64,000 bases of DNA, taken from NCBI GenBank assembly GCA_016712265.1, contig JADJRJ010000028.1, positions 372,001 to 436,000 of the forward strand, in the 5' to 3' direction. A program made the translations under genes and the position numbers. Under the pieces are notes generated by a model, which saw nothing but the letters and a program-made list of their open reading frames with translations, ran no database searches and was not told where the DNA came from. Within the stretch, counting starts at the first letter, position 1, and each line of letters opens with the position of its first letter. This document shows, one piece after another, positions 45,516 through 54,046 of this stretch. The DNA comes from Gemmatimonadota bacterium (GTDB taxonomy: Bacteria > Gemmatimonadota > Gemmatimonadetes > Gemmatimonadales > Gemmatimonadaceae).

Positions 45516-47353
45516 CGACGCGCACCGAGGTGCGAGGGGCCGACCTTCCCCCGATCACCGACCAGCAACCCCTCCCCGCCGTCCTGCGCGCGAATGCCGC
45601 TCGGTGGACCGGGCGGGTGGCCCTGCGCCACAAGGATCTCGGCAAGTGGTGCGAGTACTCCTGGGCGGACTACGCCGATCGCACGGCACGCACCGGGCTC
45701 GGCCTGCTCGCGGTCGGTGTGCAACCGGGCGACAAGGTCGCGATCATTGGTGAGAATCGCCCCGAGTGGCTGTGGGCCGACCTGGGGGCCCAGGGGATTG
45801 GCGCAGTCTCGGTGGGGGTGTACTCGACCAGCCCGGCCGCGGAAGTGGAGTACATCCTGGAGCACTCCGGATCGGTCGTCGCCGTCGTCGAGGACGAGGA
45901 ACAACTCGACAAGGTCCTGCAGGTGCGCGAACGCCTGCCGCTCCTCCGGCAGGTGGTGCTCATCGAGCCCCGCGGGAGCCGGACGTACCTCGATCGCGGC
46001 GACTGCATCACCTTCGACGCGCTCCTCGACGCGGTCGCCGGCGCGGATACGCAGGACTTCTGGCACCGGGTGGATCGCGTCGACATGTCCGAGACCGCGA
46101 TCATCGTCTACACCTCGGGAACGACCGGTCCGCCCAAGGGCGCGATGCTCACGCACGCGAACATCGCGAGCCTCTCGCAGTCGTGGCAGACGATTTGGCA
46201 GGCAGCGCCGGACGACGAGTTGCTCTCCTACCTCCCCCTCTGTCACGTCCTCGAGCGCGCCCTCTCCGGGGTGGTCTCGATTGCCTCGGGATATCGCGTG
46301 AGTTTTGGCGGCGGCGGCGAGTCGCTCATCAGCGACCTGCGCGAGGTCCAGCCGACCCTGTTTGTCGGCGTACCACGCGTCTGGGAGAAGATGCTGGCGA
46401 GCGTGGAGATCCGGATGGCTGATGCCTCGTGGCTCAAGCGCACGGTGTACCACACCTTCATGGCCCGGGGGCGCGCCCTCGCGCGCAAGCGGCTCACGGG
46501 AACGGCGTGGACGCTGAAGGACCGGCTGGACTATGCGATCGGCTGGACCCTGCTCTTTCGCCCGCTGCGCGACCGGCTCGGCATTTCGCGCGTGCGCGGC
46601 GCGGGTTCGGGGGCAGCACCGATCGCGCCGCAGGTGCTCGAGTTTTTCTGGGCGTTAGGCGTGTCCATCCAGGAAGGATACGGGCAGACCGAGGGCTCGG
46701 CGCTCGCGACCTGGAACCCGATGGACGCCGCGCGCATCGGGACCGTGGGGATCCCCGTGCCGGGGGCCACGATTCGCATTGCCGACGATGGCGAGATCCT
46801 CGTGAAGGGGCCTGGCGTCTTTGCCGGTTACTACCGCAACGAGCAGGCGACGCGCGAGACCGTGGACGACGACGGCTGGCTGCATTCCGGCGACGTGGGA
46901 GTGCTCGATGCGGAGGGGTATCTCACCATCACCGATCGCAAGAAGGACCTGATCATCACGGCGGGGGGCAAGAACATCGCGCCCAGCTGGATCGAGAACA
47001 TGCTCAAGGTCTCGCCCTACGTGCGCGAGGCCATCGTCATCGGTGACCGGCGCAAGTTCGTCTCGGCGCTCATCGGCATCGAGCTGGACACGGTGGGTGA
47101 TTGGGCGACGCGACAGCGCATTCCATTTACCACTTACAAGGACCTCAGCGAGCGGCCCGAGGTGCGCAAGCTCATCCAGGAATGGGTGGACAAGGTCAAC
47201 GCCGACCTGGCGCAGGTGGAACAGGTGAAAAGGTTTGCGCTGCTGCCCAAGGAGCTTGACCACGAAGAAGGCGAGCTGACCGCCACGCAAAAGGTGAAGC
47301 GCCGGGCGATCGCCTCGCGCTTCGAGGAACTCGTGGAGGGCATGTATCGATGA
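45512..47353 (+). CDS. AMP-dependent acyl-CoA synthetase (long-chain FadD15-like) inside the Liv operon
   Basis: 613 residues. The adenylate-forming enzyme has the phosphate-binding loop VYTSGTTGPPKG at residues 199-210, the A5 motif GYGQTEGSALATWNP, and the C-terminal motifs DGWLHSGDVGVLDAEGYLTITDRKKD and TAGGKNIAPSWIE. It activates a carboxylic acid to its CoA thioester via an acyl-adenylate. Position is striking: it is translationally coupled on both sides, starting within the livG stop and overlapping the livH start by 4 nt. The likely meaning is trapping of an imported acid (long-chain, aromatic or branched) as CoA ester; the substrate is not decided by sequence. Confidence 0.9.
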   Translation: MTTRTEVRGADLPPITDQQPLPAVLRANAARWTGRVALRHKDLGKWCEYSWADYADRTARTGLGLLAVGVQPGDKVAIIGENRPEWLWADLGAQGIGAVSVGVYSTSPAAEVEYILEHSGSVVAVVEDEEQLDKVLQVRERLPLLRQVVLIEPRGSRTYLDRGDCITFDALLDAVAGADTQDFWHRVDRVDMSETAIIVYTSGTTGPPKGAMLTHANIASLSQSWQTIWQAAPDDELLSYLPLCHVLERALSGVVSIASGYRVSFGGGGESLISDLREVQPTLFVGVPRVWEKMLASVEIRMADASWLKRTVYHTFMARGRALARKRLTGTAWTLKDRLDYAIGWTLLFRPLRDRLGISRVRGAGSGAAPIAPQVLEFFWALGVSIQEGYGQTEGSALATWNPMDAARIGTVGIPVPGATIRIADDGEILVKGPGVFAGYYRNEQATRETVDDDGWLHSGDVGVLDAEGYLTITDRKKDLIITAGGKNIAPSWIENMLKVSPYVREAIVIGDRRKFVSALIGIELDTVGDWATRQRIPFTTYKDLSERPEVRKLIQEWVDKVNADLAQVEQVKRFALLPKELDHEEGELTATQKVKRRAIASRFEELVEGMYR

Positions 47354-48244
47354 CGGACTTTCTCCAGTTCCTTCTGGCCGGGTTGTCCCTGGGATCCATC
47401 TACGCGTTGATCTGCCTCGGGTTCGTGGTGGTGTATCGCGCGACCGGCGTCGTCAACTTTGCCCAGGGCGGGCTCGTCGTGCTGGGTGCCTACTTCACCT
47501 ACCAGCTGGCAGCGGTGTGGCACGTGCCATTCCTCCTTGCCATGCTGCTCGCCGCCGCCGGGATGGCTGGCCTCGGCCTGCTCATCGAACGGCTGGTGTT
47601 GCGCCGCATGGTGGGGCAACCCGTGTTCGCCAGCATCCTCATCACGTTGGGGCTGTTGTTTGTCCTGGAGCAGGTCTGCACCACGCTCTGGGGGTACGAC
47701 CTCCTCGTGCTGGGCGATCCGTGGGGCGTGCGCACCGTGAACGGGGGGCGTCATCGCCAAGGTCTCCGACCTGTGGACGCTCGGCGCATCAGCGATCGCG
47801 TTGCTCGGTTTCTTCGCCATGTTTCGGTACAGCACCGTCGGCGTGGCTATGCGCGCCGCCGCCAGCGATCCTGAGGCGGCCCTCGCTTCGGGGGTAAGCC
47901 CGCAGATGGTGCAGGGGATCGCCTGGGCGATTGCAGGCGTTCTCGCCGTGTTGGCCGGAGTTTTCATCGCGAGTGGGTCACGCGGCGTGGACCTCACGGT
48001 CAGCATCGTGGCACTCCGGGCCTTTCCCGCGGCGATTCTCGGAGGGCTCGACTCACCGGAGGGTGCGGTGATCGGCGGGCTGACGGTCGGCCTCGCCGAA
48101 GTGATGAGCGCGGCGTACATCACCCCGAACGCCCCCTGGCTGGGCGGGAACGTGCATGCGGTCATTCCCTACGTGTTGATGATCATCGTCCTGCTGGTCA
48201 AGCCGTATGGCCTGTTCGGGACGGCGGAGGTGCGGCGCGCATGA
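47350..48244 (+). pseudogene. livH: ABC transporter permease, LivH type, with single-base frame break
   Basis: The first frame (ATG 47350, overlapping the ligase stop) gives helices LQFLLAGLSLGSIYALICLGF, FVVVYRATGVVNFAQGGLV and so on up to LGDPWGVRTVNGG. It then shifts: after the G6 run at 47743-47748 the expected continuation VIAKVSDLWTLGASAIALLG lies in the next frame, open to the stop at 48244 (VAMRAAASDPEAALASGV, then AVIGGLTVGLAEVMSAAYI and KPYGLFGTAEV). Removing one G restores one protein of about 297 residues, the normal LivH size. The coding quality on both sides is intact, so a sequencing indel is more likely than decay. It forms the channel with LivM. Confidence 0.82.
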
Positions 48245-49328
48245 GGCTCCCCAACACGCGGCTCACCACCGAATACGCACAGGACCTGGTTCTCTTTCGT
48301 TCGTGGACGAAGCGGACGGGGCTGGCCGTCCTGGTGGTGGCCTGGCTGGCCGCCCCGATGGTGGTTTCCGAATACTGGGCCACCGTCCTCGTCTACGCCG
48401 GCATCGCATCGGTTGGGGCCATCGGCCTCAACCTGCTCACGGGCTTTACCGGCCAGGTCTCCTGGGACACGCCGTCTTCTACGGGATTGGTGCCTACGCA
48501 GGGGCGATGGCTGCCCAGTTCGGGCTGCCGTTCCCGCTCTGGCTCATCGCGGCGTCGGCGGCCGGCGGCTTCATCGGGGGGCTCACCGGTCCGTTCGCAC
48601 TCCGGTTGCGCGGCAACTACCTCGTGATCGTGTCCCTTGGCCTGCTCGTCCTCGGCCAGCATGTCTTCGAGAACTGGTCATCGGTGACCGGCGGACTCAC
48701 CGGACGGTCGGTGCGGCTTCCTGTGGCGATTGGCGCGTTCGACGCCGGCAACCTCACTCTGTTTGGCACGCTCCTCACCCGGAGCCAGGGGTACCTCTAC
48801 TTCGTGTGGGCCGTGGTCGCGGTGCTCGGGCTGGCGGCGCGCAACATCGCGCGATCGCGACCCGGTCGTGCCCTGCAGGCCATTCGCGATCGCGACCTCG
48901 CCGCGGAGATCATCGGCGTCTCGCAGGTGCACTACAAGGTCGGTGCGTTTGTGGTGTCCAGCGGGTACGCGGCCTGCGCCGGCGCCATCTACGCGAGTTA
49001 CGCGCGATTCCTCAGCCCGCTCGACTTCTCGCTGTTCCTGTCCATCCAATTCGTGGCGATGATTGTCGTCGGCGGGATCGGGACGATCCATGGATCGATC
49101 CTTGGTGCGCTCTTCCTGACCGTGTTGCCGCGTTTCATAGAAAGCGTGAGTGACCGTCTGCCGTTCGTGAGCACGGACGGCACGGGGGCGGGCCTCACGG
49201 TGCAGTCGCTCAACCAGGCGATGTTCGGCATCCTCATCATTGCTTTCCTGTTATTCGAGCCGCTGGGACTCGCCGAGATCTGGCGGCGGATCACGCGGTA
49301 CTTCAAGGCCTGGCCCTTCTCCTACTGA
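48241..49328 (+). pseudogene. livM: ABC transporter permease, LivM type, with single-base frame break
   Basis: Starts at the ATG overlapping the livH stop by 4 nt. The first frame runs LTTEYAQDLVLFRSWTKRTG and NLLTGFTGQVSW, then breaks near 48461-48462. The family requires GQVSLGHAVFYGIGAYAGA, and GHAVFYGIGAY is present one frame over, so a C is missing from a CC run. The second frame continues intact to 49328 (RLRGNYLVIVSLGL, ALQAIRDRDLAAEIIGV, VVGGIGTIHGSILGALFL). Corrected length is about 363 residues, normal for LivM with the N-terminal extension. As in livH, the break is one base in a short homopolymer. Confidence 0.82.
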
Positions 49329-49348
49329 TTCCCACGAGGTCACTCCCC

Positions 49349-50581
49349 ATGCGAAACGTGCTTGGTATCGGTTGTTCGTCAGCGGTGCTTGCGGCCCTGG
49401 TGGCGTGTGGCGGCGGCGGTGAGGCGGCCGTCCAGGTGCCGGGCGTTTCCGGTGACACGATCTACGTCGGTGCGCTGGTGCCGCTCAGCGACGCCGTGGC
49501 GGTGATCGGTAAGCCGGTCCTGGCCGGTCTCAACACCTATTTCGAGGCGCTGAATGCGGCTGGCGGAATCGGCGGGAAGTACAAGGTGAAGGTGTTGGCC
49601 GAGGACATCACCTATGCCAATCCTTCCTCCGGCTCGCAGAAGTACCAGAAGATCAAGGATCAGGTGACGATGTTCGCGTCGATCATTGGCACCGACCAGA
49701 TCAACGGTGTGCTTCCGCTCCTGGCTGAGGACTCGATCCTCGCCCTTCCCACGACCTTCGACGCGGAGTGGGTGCGCAATCCCAATCTGCTGCCTTGGGG
49801 GGTGCCGTATCAATTGCAGGCGATCAATGGTGTCGGTTACGCCGTGACCGATGGCGGATACGCCGGCAAGCCCGTGTGCACCATGACCCTGGCGACCGGA
49901 TACGGGGAGGCGGTGGTCGAAGGGATCGATCACCTGGCGAAGGAGATGAGCTTCACGGTCGCGGCCAAGGCCACCTTCAAGCAGGACGACCAGGACTTCG
50001 TCGCTCCTGTCACGCAGCTCAAGAACGCCAACTGCGCCGTGGTCATGATGGCGTCACTGCCGAGCGTGACGGGCAAGGTGCTCGGGGCGGCCGCCCAACT
50101 GGGGTATGCGCCTCGGTGGGTCCTCACCTCACCCTCGTATCACCACGCCCTGGCCGGGTCGCCGCTGAAGGACTACCTCGCGAAAACGACGTGGGTCTCG
50201 TGGGACGGCGCGATGTATGCGGACACCACGACGCCGGCGATGCGTGCCTTCGCTGCGGCACAACAGAAGTATGCGCCCGACCAGACGCCCGACCTGTTCT
50301 ACGTGGCCGGTTATGTGATGGGTTATCCGGTGCGTGCCACCCTCGAGAAGGCAGTCGCCTCGGGGAACCTGGGCCGGTCCGGGATCATGGCGGGGGCCGC
50401 CGCCGTCCCGACGCTCAACACCGACGGCATCCTCTCGGAATGGACGTATGGTGCTGCGGCACAGCGCAACCCGCCTCGCAGCGGCACCATCTTCAAGATC
50501 GACCCGGGCGTACCGCTTTCCCTCGGGATCGAGAAGCAGGGGGTCTCCGTCCCGGCTGCGGCCTCGTTCACCTTCAAGTAG
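49349..50581 (+). CDS. Liv-type ABC transporter substrate-binding lipoprotein
   Basis: 410 residues. Lipobox LVAC (Cys20) after MRNVLGIGCSSAVLAA, then the periplasmic binding protein type I fold: GVSGDTIYVGALVPLSDAVAVIGKPV near the start, INAAGG-equivalent LNAAGGIGGKYKVKV, and QDFVAPVTQLKNANCAVVMM in the middle. Family includes leucine/amide/urea/aromatic-acid binders. It follows livM by 20 nt and has a GAGGT ribosome site. A strong hairpin after its stop marks the probable end of the operon. With the ligase in the operon, a carboxylate ligand is a fair guess, not shown. Confidence 0.88.
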   Translation: MRNVLGIGCSSAVLAALVACGGGGEAAVQVPGVSGDTIYVGALVPLSDAVAVIGKPVLAGLNTYFEALNAAGGIGGKYKVKVLAEDITYANPSSGSQKYQKIKDQVTMFASIIGTDQINGVLPLLAEDSILALPTTFDAEWVRNPNLLPWGVPYQLQAINGVGYAVTDGGYAGKPVCTMTLATGYGEAVVEGIDHLAKEMSFTVAAKATFKQDDQDFVAPVTQLKNANCAVVMMASLPSVTGKVLGAAAQLGYAPRWVLTSPSYHHALAGSPLKDYLAKTTWVSWDGAMYADTTTPAMRAFAAAQQKYAPDQTPDLFYVAGYVMGYPVRATLEKAVASGNLGRSGIMAGAAAVPTLNTDGILSEWTYGAAAQRNPPRSGTIFKIDPGVPLSLGIEKQGVSVPAAASFTFK

Positions 50582-50629
50582 TGCGACATCCGGCCGTCGG
50601 TCAGCATGGCCGAGGTGTGTAACTCGCGC

Positions 50630-50661
50630 GGGGTGGCCTCGTCTCCGGACAGGGCCACCCC
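50630..50661 (+). terminator. Hairpin after the Liv operon
   Basis: GGGGTGGCC (50630-50638) and GGCCACCCC (50653-50661) form a perfect 9-bp stem with a 14-nt loop, followed by GTTTCG. It starts 49 nt after the stop of the substrate-binding protein gene and lies just before the next gene's start at 50681. It would end the Liv operon transcript. Confidence 0.6.
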
Positions 50662-50680
50662 GTTTCGCGAGAATGGCAGG

Positions 50681-51292
50681 ATGATCGTACGATACGTTCG
50701 GATCGCCGTGTACTCGGTGCTCGCTGCCGCGACCAGTTATGTCGCCACGCGCCTGTTCCTCCAGAGCGACGCGGCACCTGTGCCGGTGTCTGTCGTGGCG
50801 TCCGGTTCGTGGTTCGCGCGCGCGCGGCCACACTGCAACTCCGTTGAGGTGGAGACGTTCATGCGCCAGGCTCCGCCCGAGCTTGAGTCACTGGACGGAA
50901 TCTCCTACGCGGCGGCCTGTTATGCGTTGGCCGGCAAGGTGGACACGGCGAAGGTGTTGATCTTCCGCTTGCCGCCAGACGACCGCTTCCGCGCGGCCGG
51001 GGTCGTGTTTGACGTCGGGCACCCGGTCGCGGACGCCGGCGACGACCTGTCCGCGGCGCCGATCATGGAGCTTGTCGTCTTCTTTTGGCCCAACCACTAC
51101 ATGGCGCTCTACCATGCGGGGGCGTCGGCCTACCAGCTGGGGCACTACGCACGCGCGACCCAGCACCTCGAGGCGTTCGGGAAGGCCTACACGGCGAATG
51201 ACGGCTGGAACCGCGCGGCGGAAGGGATGCTGCAGCAGATGCGTGCACGTCCAGAAGGGAAGCCGCAGAGAGTGGAGGACCCGCACGGATAG
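50681..51292 (+). CDS. Membrane-anchored TPR-like protein of unknown function
   Basis: 203 residues from ATG 50681 (a longer frame to 50606 would run through the terminator hairpin, so it was rejected). An N-terminal membrane segment (YVRIAVYSVLAAATSYVATRLF) anchors the protein. The rest is helical with TPR-like repeats: AACYALAGKVDTAKVLIFRLP and AGASAYQLGHYARATQHLEAF, the latter with the A-x-x-x-L-G-x-Y-x-x-A pattern. One Cys pair (HCN, AACY) is visible. No family could be named. A small scaffold or chaperone-like role in the periplasm is possible. Confidence 0.6.
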   Translation: MIVRYVRIAVYSVLAAATSYVATRLFLQSDAAPVPVSVVASGSWFARARPHCNSVEVETFMRQAPPELESLDGISYAAACYALAGKVDTAKVLIFRLPPDDRFRAAGVVFDVGHPVADAGDDLSAAPIMELVVFFWPNHYMALYHAGASAYQLGHYARATQHLEAFGKAYTANDGWNRAAEGMLQQMRARPEGKPQRVEDPHG

Positions 51293-51342
51293 GGCCCCAA
51301 AGCAAACGACCGCGCATTTCTGCACGGCCGCCTGCCCCCTTC

Positions 51343-51385
51343 GGTGCACTCCCAGGAATGCACCGTCCCGTGGAGTTTCGGGACG
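51343..51385. terminator. Two adjacent hairpins between convergent genes
   Basis: GGTGCA/TGCACC (51343-51348 with 51359-51364, 10-nt loop) and CGTCCCG/CGGGACG (51364-51370 with 51379-51385, 8-nt loop) sit between the rightward TPR-like gene and the leftward beta-barrel gene. Both stems are perfect but short, so the call is tentative. Confidence 0.4.
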
Positions 51386-51400
51386 TTGTGCGTTGCGGGT

Positions 51401-51937
51401 CTACTTTGCCGGCTTGATGCCGAAGGTGAGCCCGACGTTGATCGTCGCCGCGCCTGAAGCACCGGCATCCGCGTACACGGCCATCTTCTCGTTCAGGAAG
51501 TAGCGAATCCCGGCGCGGCCAATGAAGTACAGGCCGGAGCTTGCCGATCCGGTGAAGTCCGTCGAGACGGACGAAAGCCCGAGCCCGGCGCCAAGGAACG
51601 GGTCGATCTTGGTGTTCGTGACTTTGAAGTGGTAGTTGGCGGTACCGCTGAAGGCGATGTATCGGAAGTCGTAGTCGAACGCGCTGAAGTTCTGGCTGTA
51701 GTTCCAGTAGTCCACGCCCAGCTGGAAGCCGAGGGTGCCGTCACCGAGGTCGGGGAGCTTCTTGATGGCCTTCTCGAAGCGACCGCCAATGGCGAGCGCA
51801 CCGCCCACATTGCCGAGGCCGATCGTCGCGCCGATGTCCGTGTACCCGGGCTGGAATCCCTTGCCCTGAGCGGTGGTGATGGACGGGACGACCGTCAGGG
51901 CCAACACAGCGCCGGCCAGCCATTTCGTGCACTTCAT
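51401..51937 (-). CDS. Small outer-membrane beta-barrel protein
   Basis: 178 residues; ATG at 51937 has a strong AGGAGG site 7 nt upstream. A signal peptide (MKCTKWLAGAVLALTVVPSITTAQ) precedes alternating amphipathic strands with aromatic girdle residues: YTDIGATIGLGNVGGALAIGG, FQLGVDYWNYSQNF, YIAFSGTANYHFK, FLGAGLGLSSVS, LYFIGRAGIRYFL and a final strand ending INVGLTFGIKPAK. This fits 8-stranded OmpA/opacity-like barrels. Function unknown. Its promoter region contains a 24-copy heptanucleotide repeat and is shared with a divergent microprotein-symporter pair. Confidence 0.8.
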   Translation of the reverse strand: MKCTKWLAGAVLALTVVPSITTAQGKGFQPGYTDIGATIGLGNVGGALAIGGRFEKAIKKLPDLGDGTLGFQLGVDYWNYSQNFSAFDYDFRYIAFSGTANYHFKVTNTKIDPFLGAGLGLSSVSTDFTGSASSGLYFIGRAGIRYFLNEKMAVYADAGASGAATINVGLTFGIKPAK

Positions 51938-52264
51938 GTACTTCCTCCTGGGATTGATGTCAGAAAGGGGGTGCGACAAGAACGCGCAGGGGTACGTGTT
52001 CTTCTCACCCCACAATTGCGCAATACGCGGGAAAAAGCCATCACGCGGTTGCGGGTGGTAGGGCTGCGGTCTACGTTCGCGAGCCGTCTGCCGTCTGCCG
52101 TCTGCCGTCTGCCGTCTGCCGTCTGCCGTCTGCCGTCTGCCGTCTGCCGTCTGCCGTCTGCCGTCTGCCGTCTGCCGTCTGCCGTCTGCCGTCTGCCGTC
52201 TGCCGTCTGCCGTCTGCCGTCTGCCGTCTGCCGTCTGCCGTCTGCCGTCCTTCCTCCCGCCACC
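51938..52264. other. Divergent intergenic region holding a heptanucleotide tandem repeat
   Basis: A 327-nt non-coding gap between the leftward beta-barrel gene and the rightward microprotein/symporter genes. The right half is occupied by the GCCGTCT repeat; the left half (51938-52080) is less GC-rich than most of the window, with T-rich and A-rich patches near 51990-52040 that could hold promoters for the barrel gene, but no clear -35/-10 pair could be fixed. Confidence 0.6.
52083..52249. repeat. Heptanucleotide tandem repeat (GCCGTCT, about 24 copies)
   Basis: 167 nt of uninterrupted 7-nt units, about 23.9 copies, with no variation seen between copies. Because 7 is not a multiple of 3, every frame through it is open and encodes a seven-residue periodic peptide (for example Gln-Thr-Ala-Asp-Gly-Arg-Arg on the minus strand); these are not real proteins. 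Perfect copies imply recent expansion, and copy number may vary between cells or strains. It ends about 15 nt before the microprotein start. Confidence 0.92.
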
Positions 52265-52360
52265 ATGTTCCGTCGCACCCTCGTTCGTGTGCTCGCCATC
52301 CAGGTCGTGACCCTTGTTGCCCTCTGGGCACTTCAGGTTCGCTACCATGGGAGGGGATGA
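52265..52360 (+). CDS. 31-residue membrane microprotein upstream of the symporter
   Basis: ATG at 52265, stop at 52358-52360, 3 nt before the symporter start, so the two are probably translationally coupled. The protein has a basic start (MFRRTLVR), a single hydrophobic helix (VLAIQVVTLVALWALQV) and a basic tail (RYHGRG), as expected for a one-pass inner-membrane peptide. Short accessory proteins encoded directly before sodium:solute symporters are an established family pattern, and this one fits in size and place, although sequence identity to a named family was not testable. It may aid folding or regulate transport. Confidence 0.65.
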   Translation: MFRRTLVRVLAIQVVTLVALWALQVRYHGRG

Positions 52361-52363
52361 TTC

Positions 52364-54028
52364 ATGCATTGGCTGAACTGGGTCATCGTCGTCGCCTATC
52401 TGACGTACGTCGTCTGGGACGGGCTGCGGCGCACGCGTGGGACGACGGAGCTGGAAGGGTACTTCCTCGCCAACCGCAGCCTGCCCTGGTGGGCCGTCGG
52501 TCTCTCCGTCATGGCGACCCAGTTGTCCGCCGTCACGATGATCGGGACCACCGGACAGGGCGCGACCGACGGGATGCGGTTCGTTCAGTTCTATCTCGGA
52601 TTGCCGCTGGCCATGGTCATCCTCGGTGTGACCCTCGTGCCCTTCCTCCACCGCGCGAGGGTCTACACGGCCTACGAGTACCTCGAGACGCGGTTTGACG
52701 CGAAGACCCGCTCCCTCACCAGCCTGCTCTTCCTGGTGTCGCGAGGCATGTCGTGCGGCGCCATCATCTCGGCGCCAGCCATCGTCTTCTCGGCCATCTT
52801 CGGGTGGCCGATCTCCTGGTCGGTAGCCATGATCGGCGTCCCCACGGTCATCTATACGATGTTGGGCGGGGTGCAGGCGGTGACCTGGGCCGACGTCAAG
52901 CAGATGTTCCTCATCGTGGGAGCCCTGACCGCCATTGTGGTGGTGCTCTTGTTGCGGATCCCGGTGCCGGCCGACGAAGCGCTGGCTATCGCGGGTGCGG
53001 CCGGCCGCATGAAGACCTTCGACTTCACCTTCACGCTCAACGAGACCTACACGTTCTGGTCCGGGATCATCGGCGGCACCTTCCTGATGCTGTCGTACTT
53101 CGGCACCGACCAGAGCCAGGTCCAGCGGTACCTCACGGCAAAGTCGGTGGACGAGGCCCGCAGCTCGCTCCTGATGAGCGCGTACTGGAAGATCCCGCTG
53201 CAGGCGTTGGTCCTGCTCATCGGGATCCTGGTCTTCGTCTTCTACCTGTTCCAGCCGCAGCCCACGCTGTTCAACCCGGCCCATGCGCGCGTCGTGCAGG
53301 AGCGCGAACCGGTGATGTGGGCCGACGTCAACCAGCGGTTCCAGGCAGCGACCGGGATCCGCGCTGGGGCTGCCCGGGATCTCGCGGCCGGCCGGACACC
53401 GTTGACGACGGAGAGCTTTCGGGCCGCCGATGCCCAGGTCACCAAGATCCGCACCGAGGCGCTGGACATGGCCGCACGGGTGACCGGACAGCCGTCGCGG
53501 GACGTGAACTACATCATCCCGCATTTCGTCCTGAACGAACTCCCCTTGGGGCTGGCCGGCGTCTTCATCGCCGCCGTGATGGCAGCCGCCATGTCGAGCA
53601 TCGCGGCTGAGCTGAATTCGCTCTCAACCGCCACGGTGATCGACTTCTACCGGCGCTGGGTCCGCCCGGAGGCGACCGATGCGCACTTCCTCGGCGTGTC
53701 GAAGCTGGCGACCGGGGTATGGGGCGTTTTCGCCTGTATCGTGGCGACCTACGCTGCCTCGTTGGGCTCCCTGATTGAGGTCGTCAATCGGTTCGGATCG
53801 TTCTTCTACGGCTCGATCCTGGGGGTCTTCCTGCTCGCGATGATGCCCCGAGCGACGGCGCGAGGCGCATTTGTTGGACTACTCGCAGGAATGGCCACAG
53901 TTGCTGCCGTGTCGTTCGGTGCGCCCCAAGTGTCCTTCTTGTGGCATAATGTTGTCGGGGCGGTGACAGTGGTGATTGTCGGCTTTATCCTCGCCGGCGA
54001 GCGCGCCGCTCACGCAAGCGGGCGCTGA
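52364..54028 (+). CDS. Sodium:solute symporter (SSS family)
   Basis: 554 residues with about 13 membrane helices. SSS signatures: GYFLANRSLPWWAVGLSVMATQLSAVTMIG near the N-terminus (sodium-site helix with SxxS-like and MATQLS segment), MLGGVQAVTWADVKQ, LSYFGTDQSQVQRYLTAKSVDEAR and AVMAAAMSSIAAELNSLSTATVIDFYRRW. It imports an organic solute with sodium; sugars, carboxylates and amino acids are all possible. A hydrophilic insert at about 310-385 (AHARVVQEREPVMWADVNQRF region) lies between helices. The start ATG 52364 has GGGAGGGG upstream. It shares a divergent promoter region containing the GCCGTCT tract. Confidence 0.9.
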   Translation: MHWLNWVIVVAYLTYVVWDGLRRTRGTTELEGYFLANRSLPWWAVGLSVMATQLSAVTMIGTTGQGATDGMRFVQFYLGLPLAMVILGVTLVPFLHRARVYTAYEYLETRFDAKTRSLTSLLFLVSRGMSCGAIISAPAIVFSAIFGWPISWSVAMIGVPTVIYTMLGGVQAVTWADVKQMFLIVGALTAIVVVLLLRIPVPADEALAIAGAAGRMKTFDFTFTLNETYTFWSGIIGGTFLMLSYFGTDQSQVQRYLTAKSVDEARSSLLMSAYWKIPLQALVLLIGILVFVFYLFQPQPTLFNPAHARVVQEREPVMWADVNQRFQAATGIRAGAARDLAAGRTPLTTESFRAADAQVTKIRTEALDMAARVTGQPSRDVNYIIPHFVLNELPLGLAGVFIAAVMAAAMSSIAAELNSLSTATVIDFYRRWVRPEATDAHFLGVSKLATGVWGVFACIVATYAASLGSLIEVVNRFGSFFYGSILGVFLLAMMPRATARGAFVGLLAGMATVAAVSFGAPQVSFLWHNVVGAVTVVIVGFILAGERAAHASGR

Positions 54029-54046
54029 CGGCGCCTCACTCCTGAC

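Noticed and set aside
47350..48244. Programmed ribosomal frameshift in livH
   Set aside because: The neighbouring livM gene has a similar single-base break in a homopolymer, and there is no downstream structure typical of programmed shifts; sequencing error explains both better.
52083..52249. CRISPR-like array
   Set aside because: The units are 7 nt, contiguous and without spacers, so this is a simple tandem repeat.
51401..53524. A 707-codon open frame on the minus strand running through the heptamer tract and antisense to the symporter
   Set aside because: Only the first part read leftward from 51937 is a real gene. The long frame exists because a 7-nt repeat has no stop in any frame and because GC-rich antisense DNA lacks stops. 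Its seven-residue periodic peptide is a product of the repeat.
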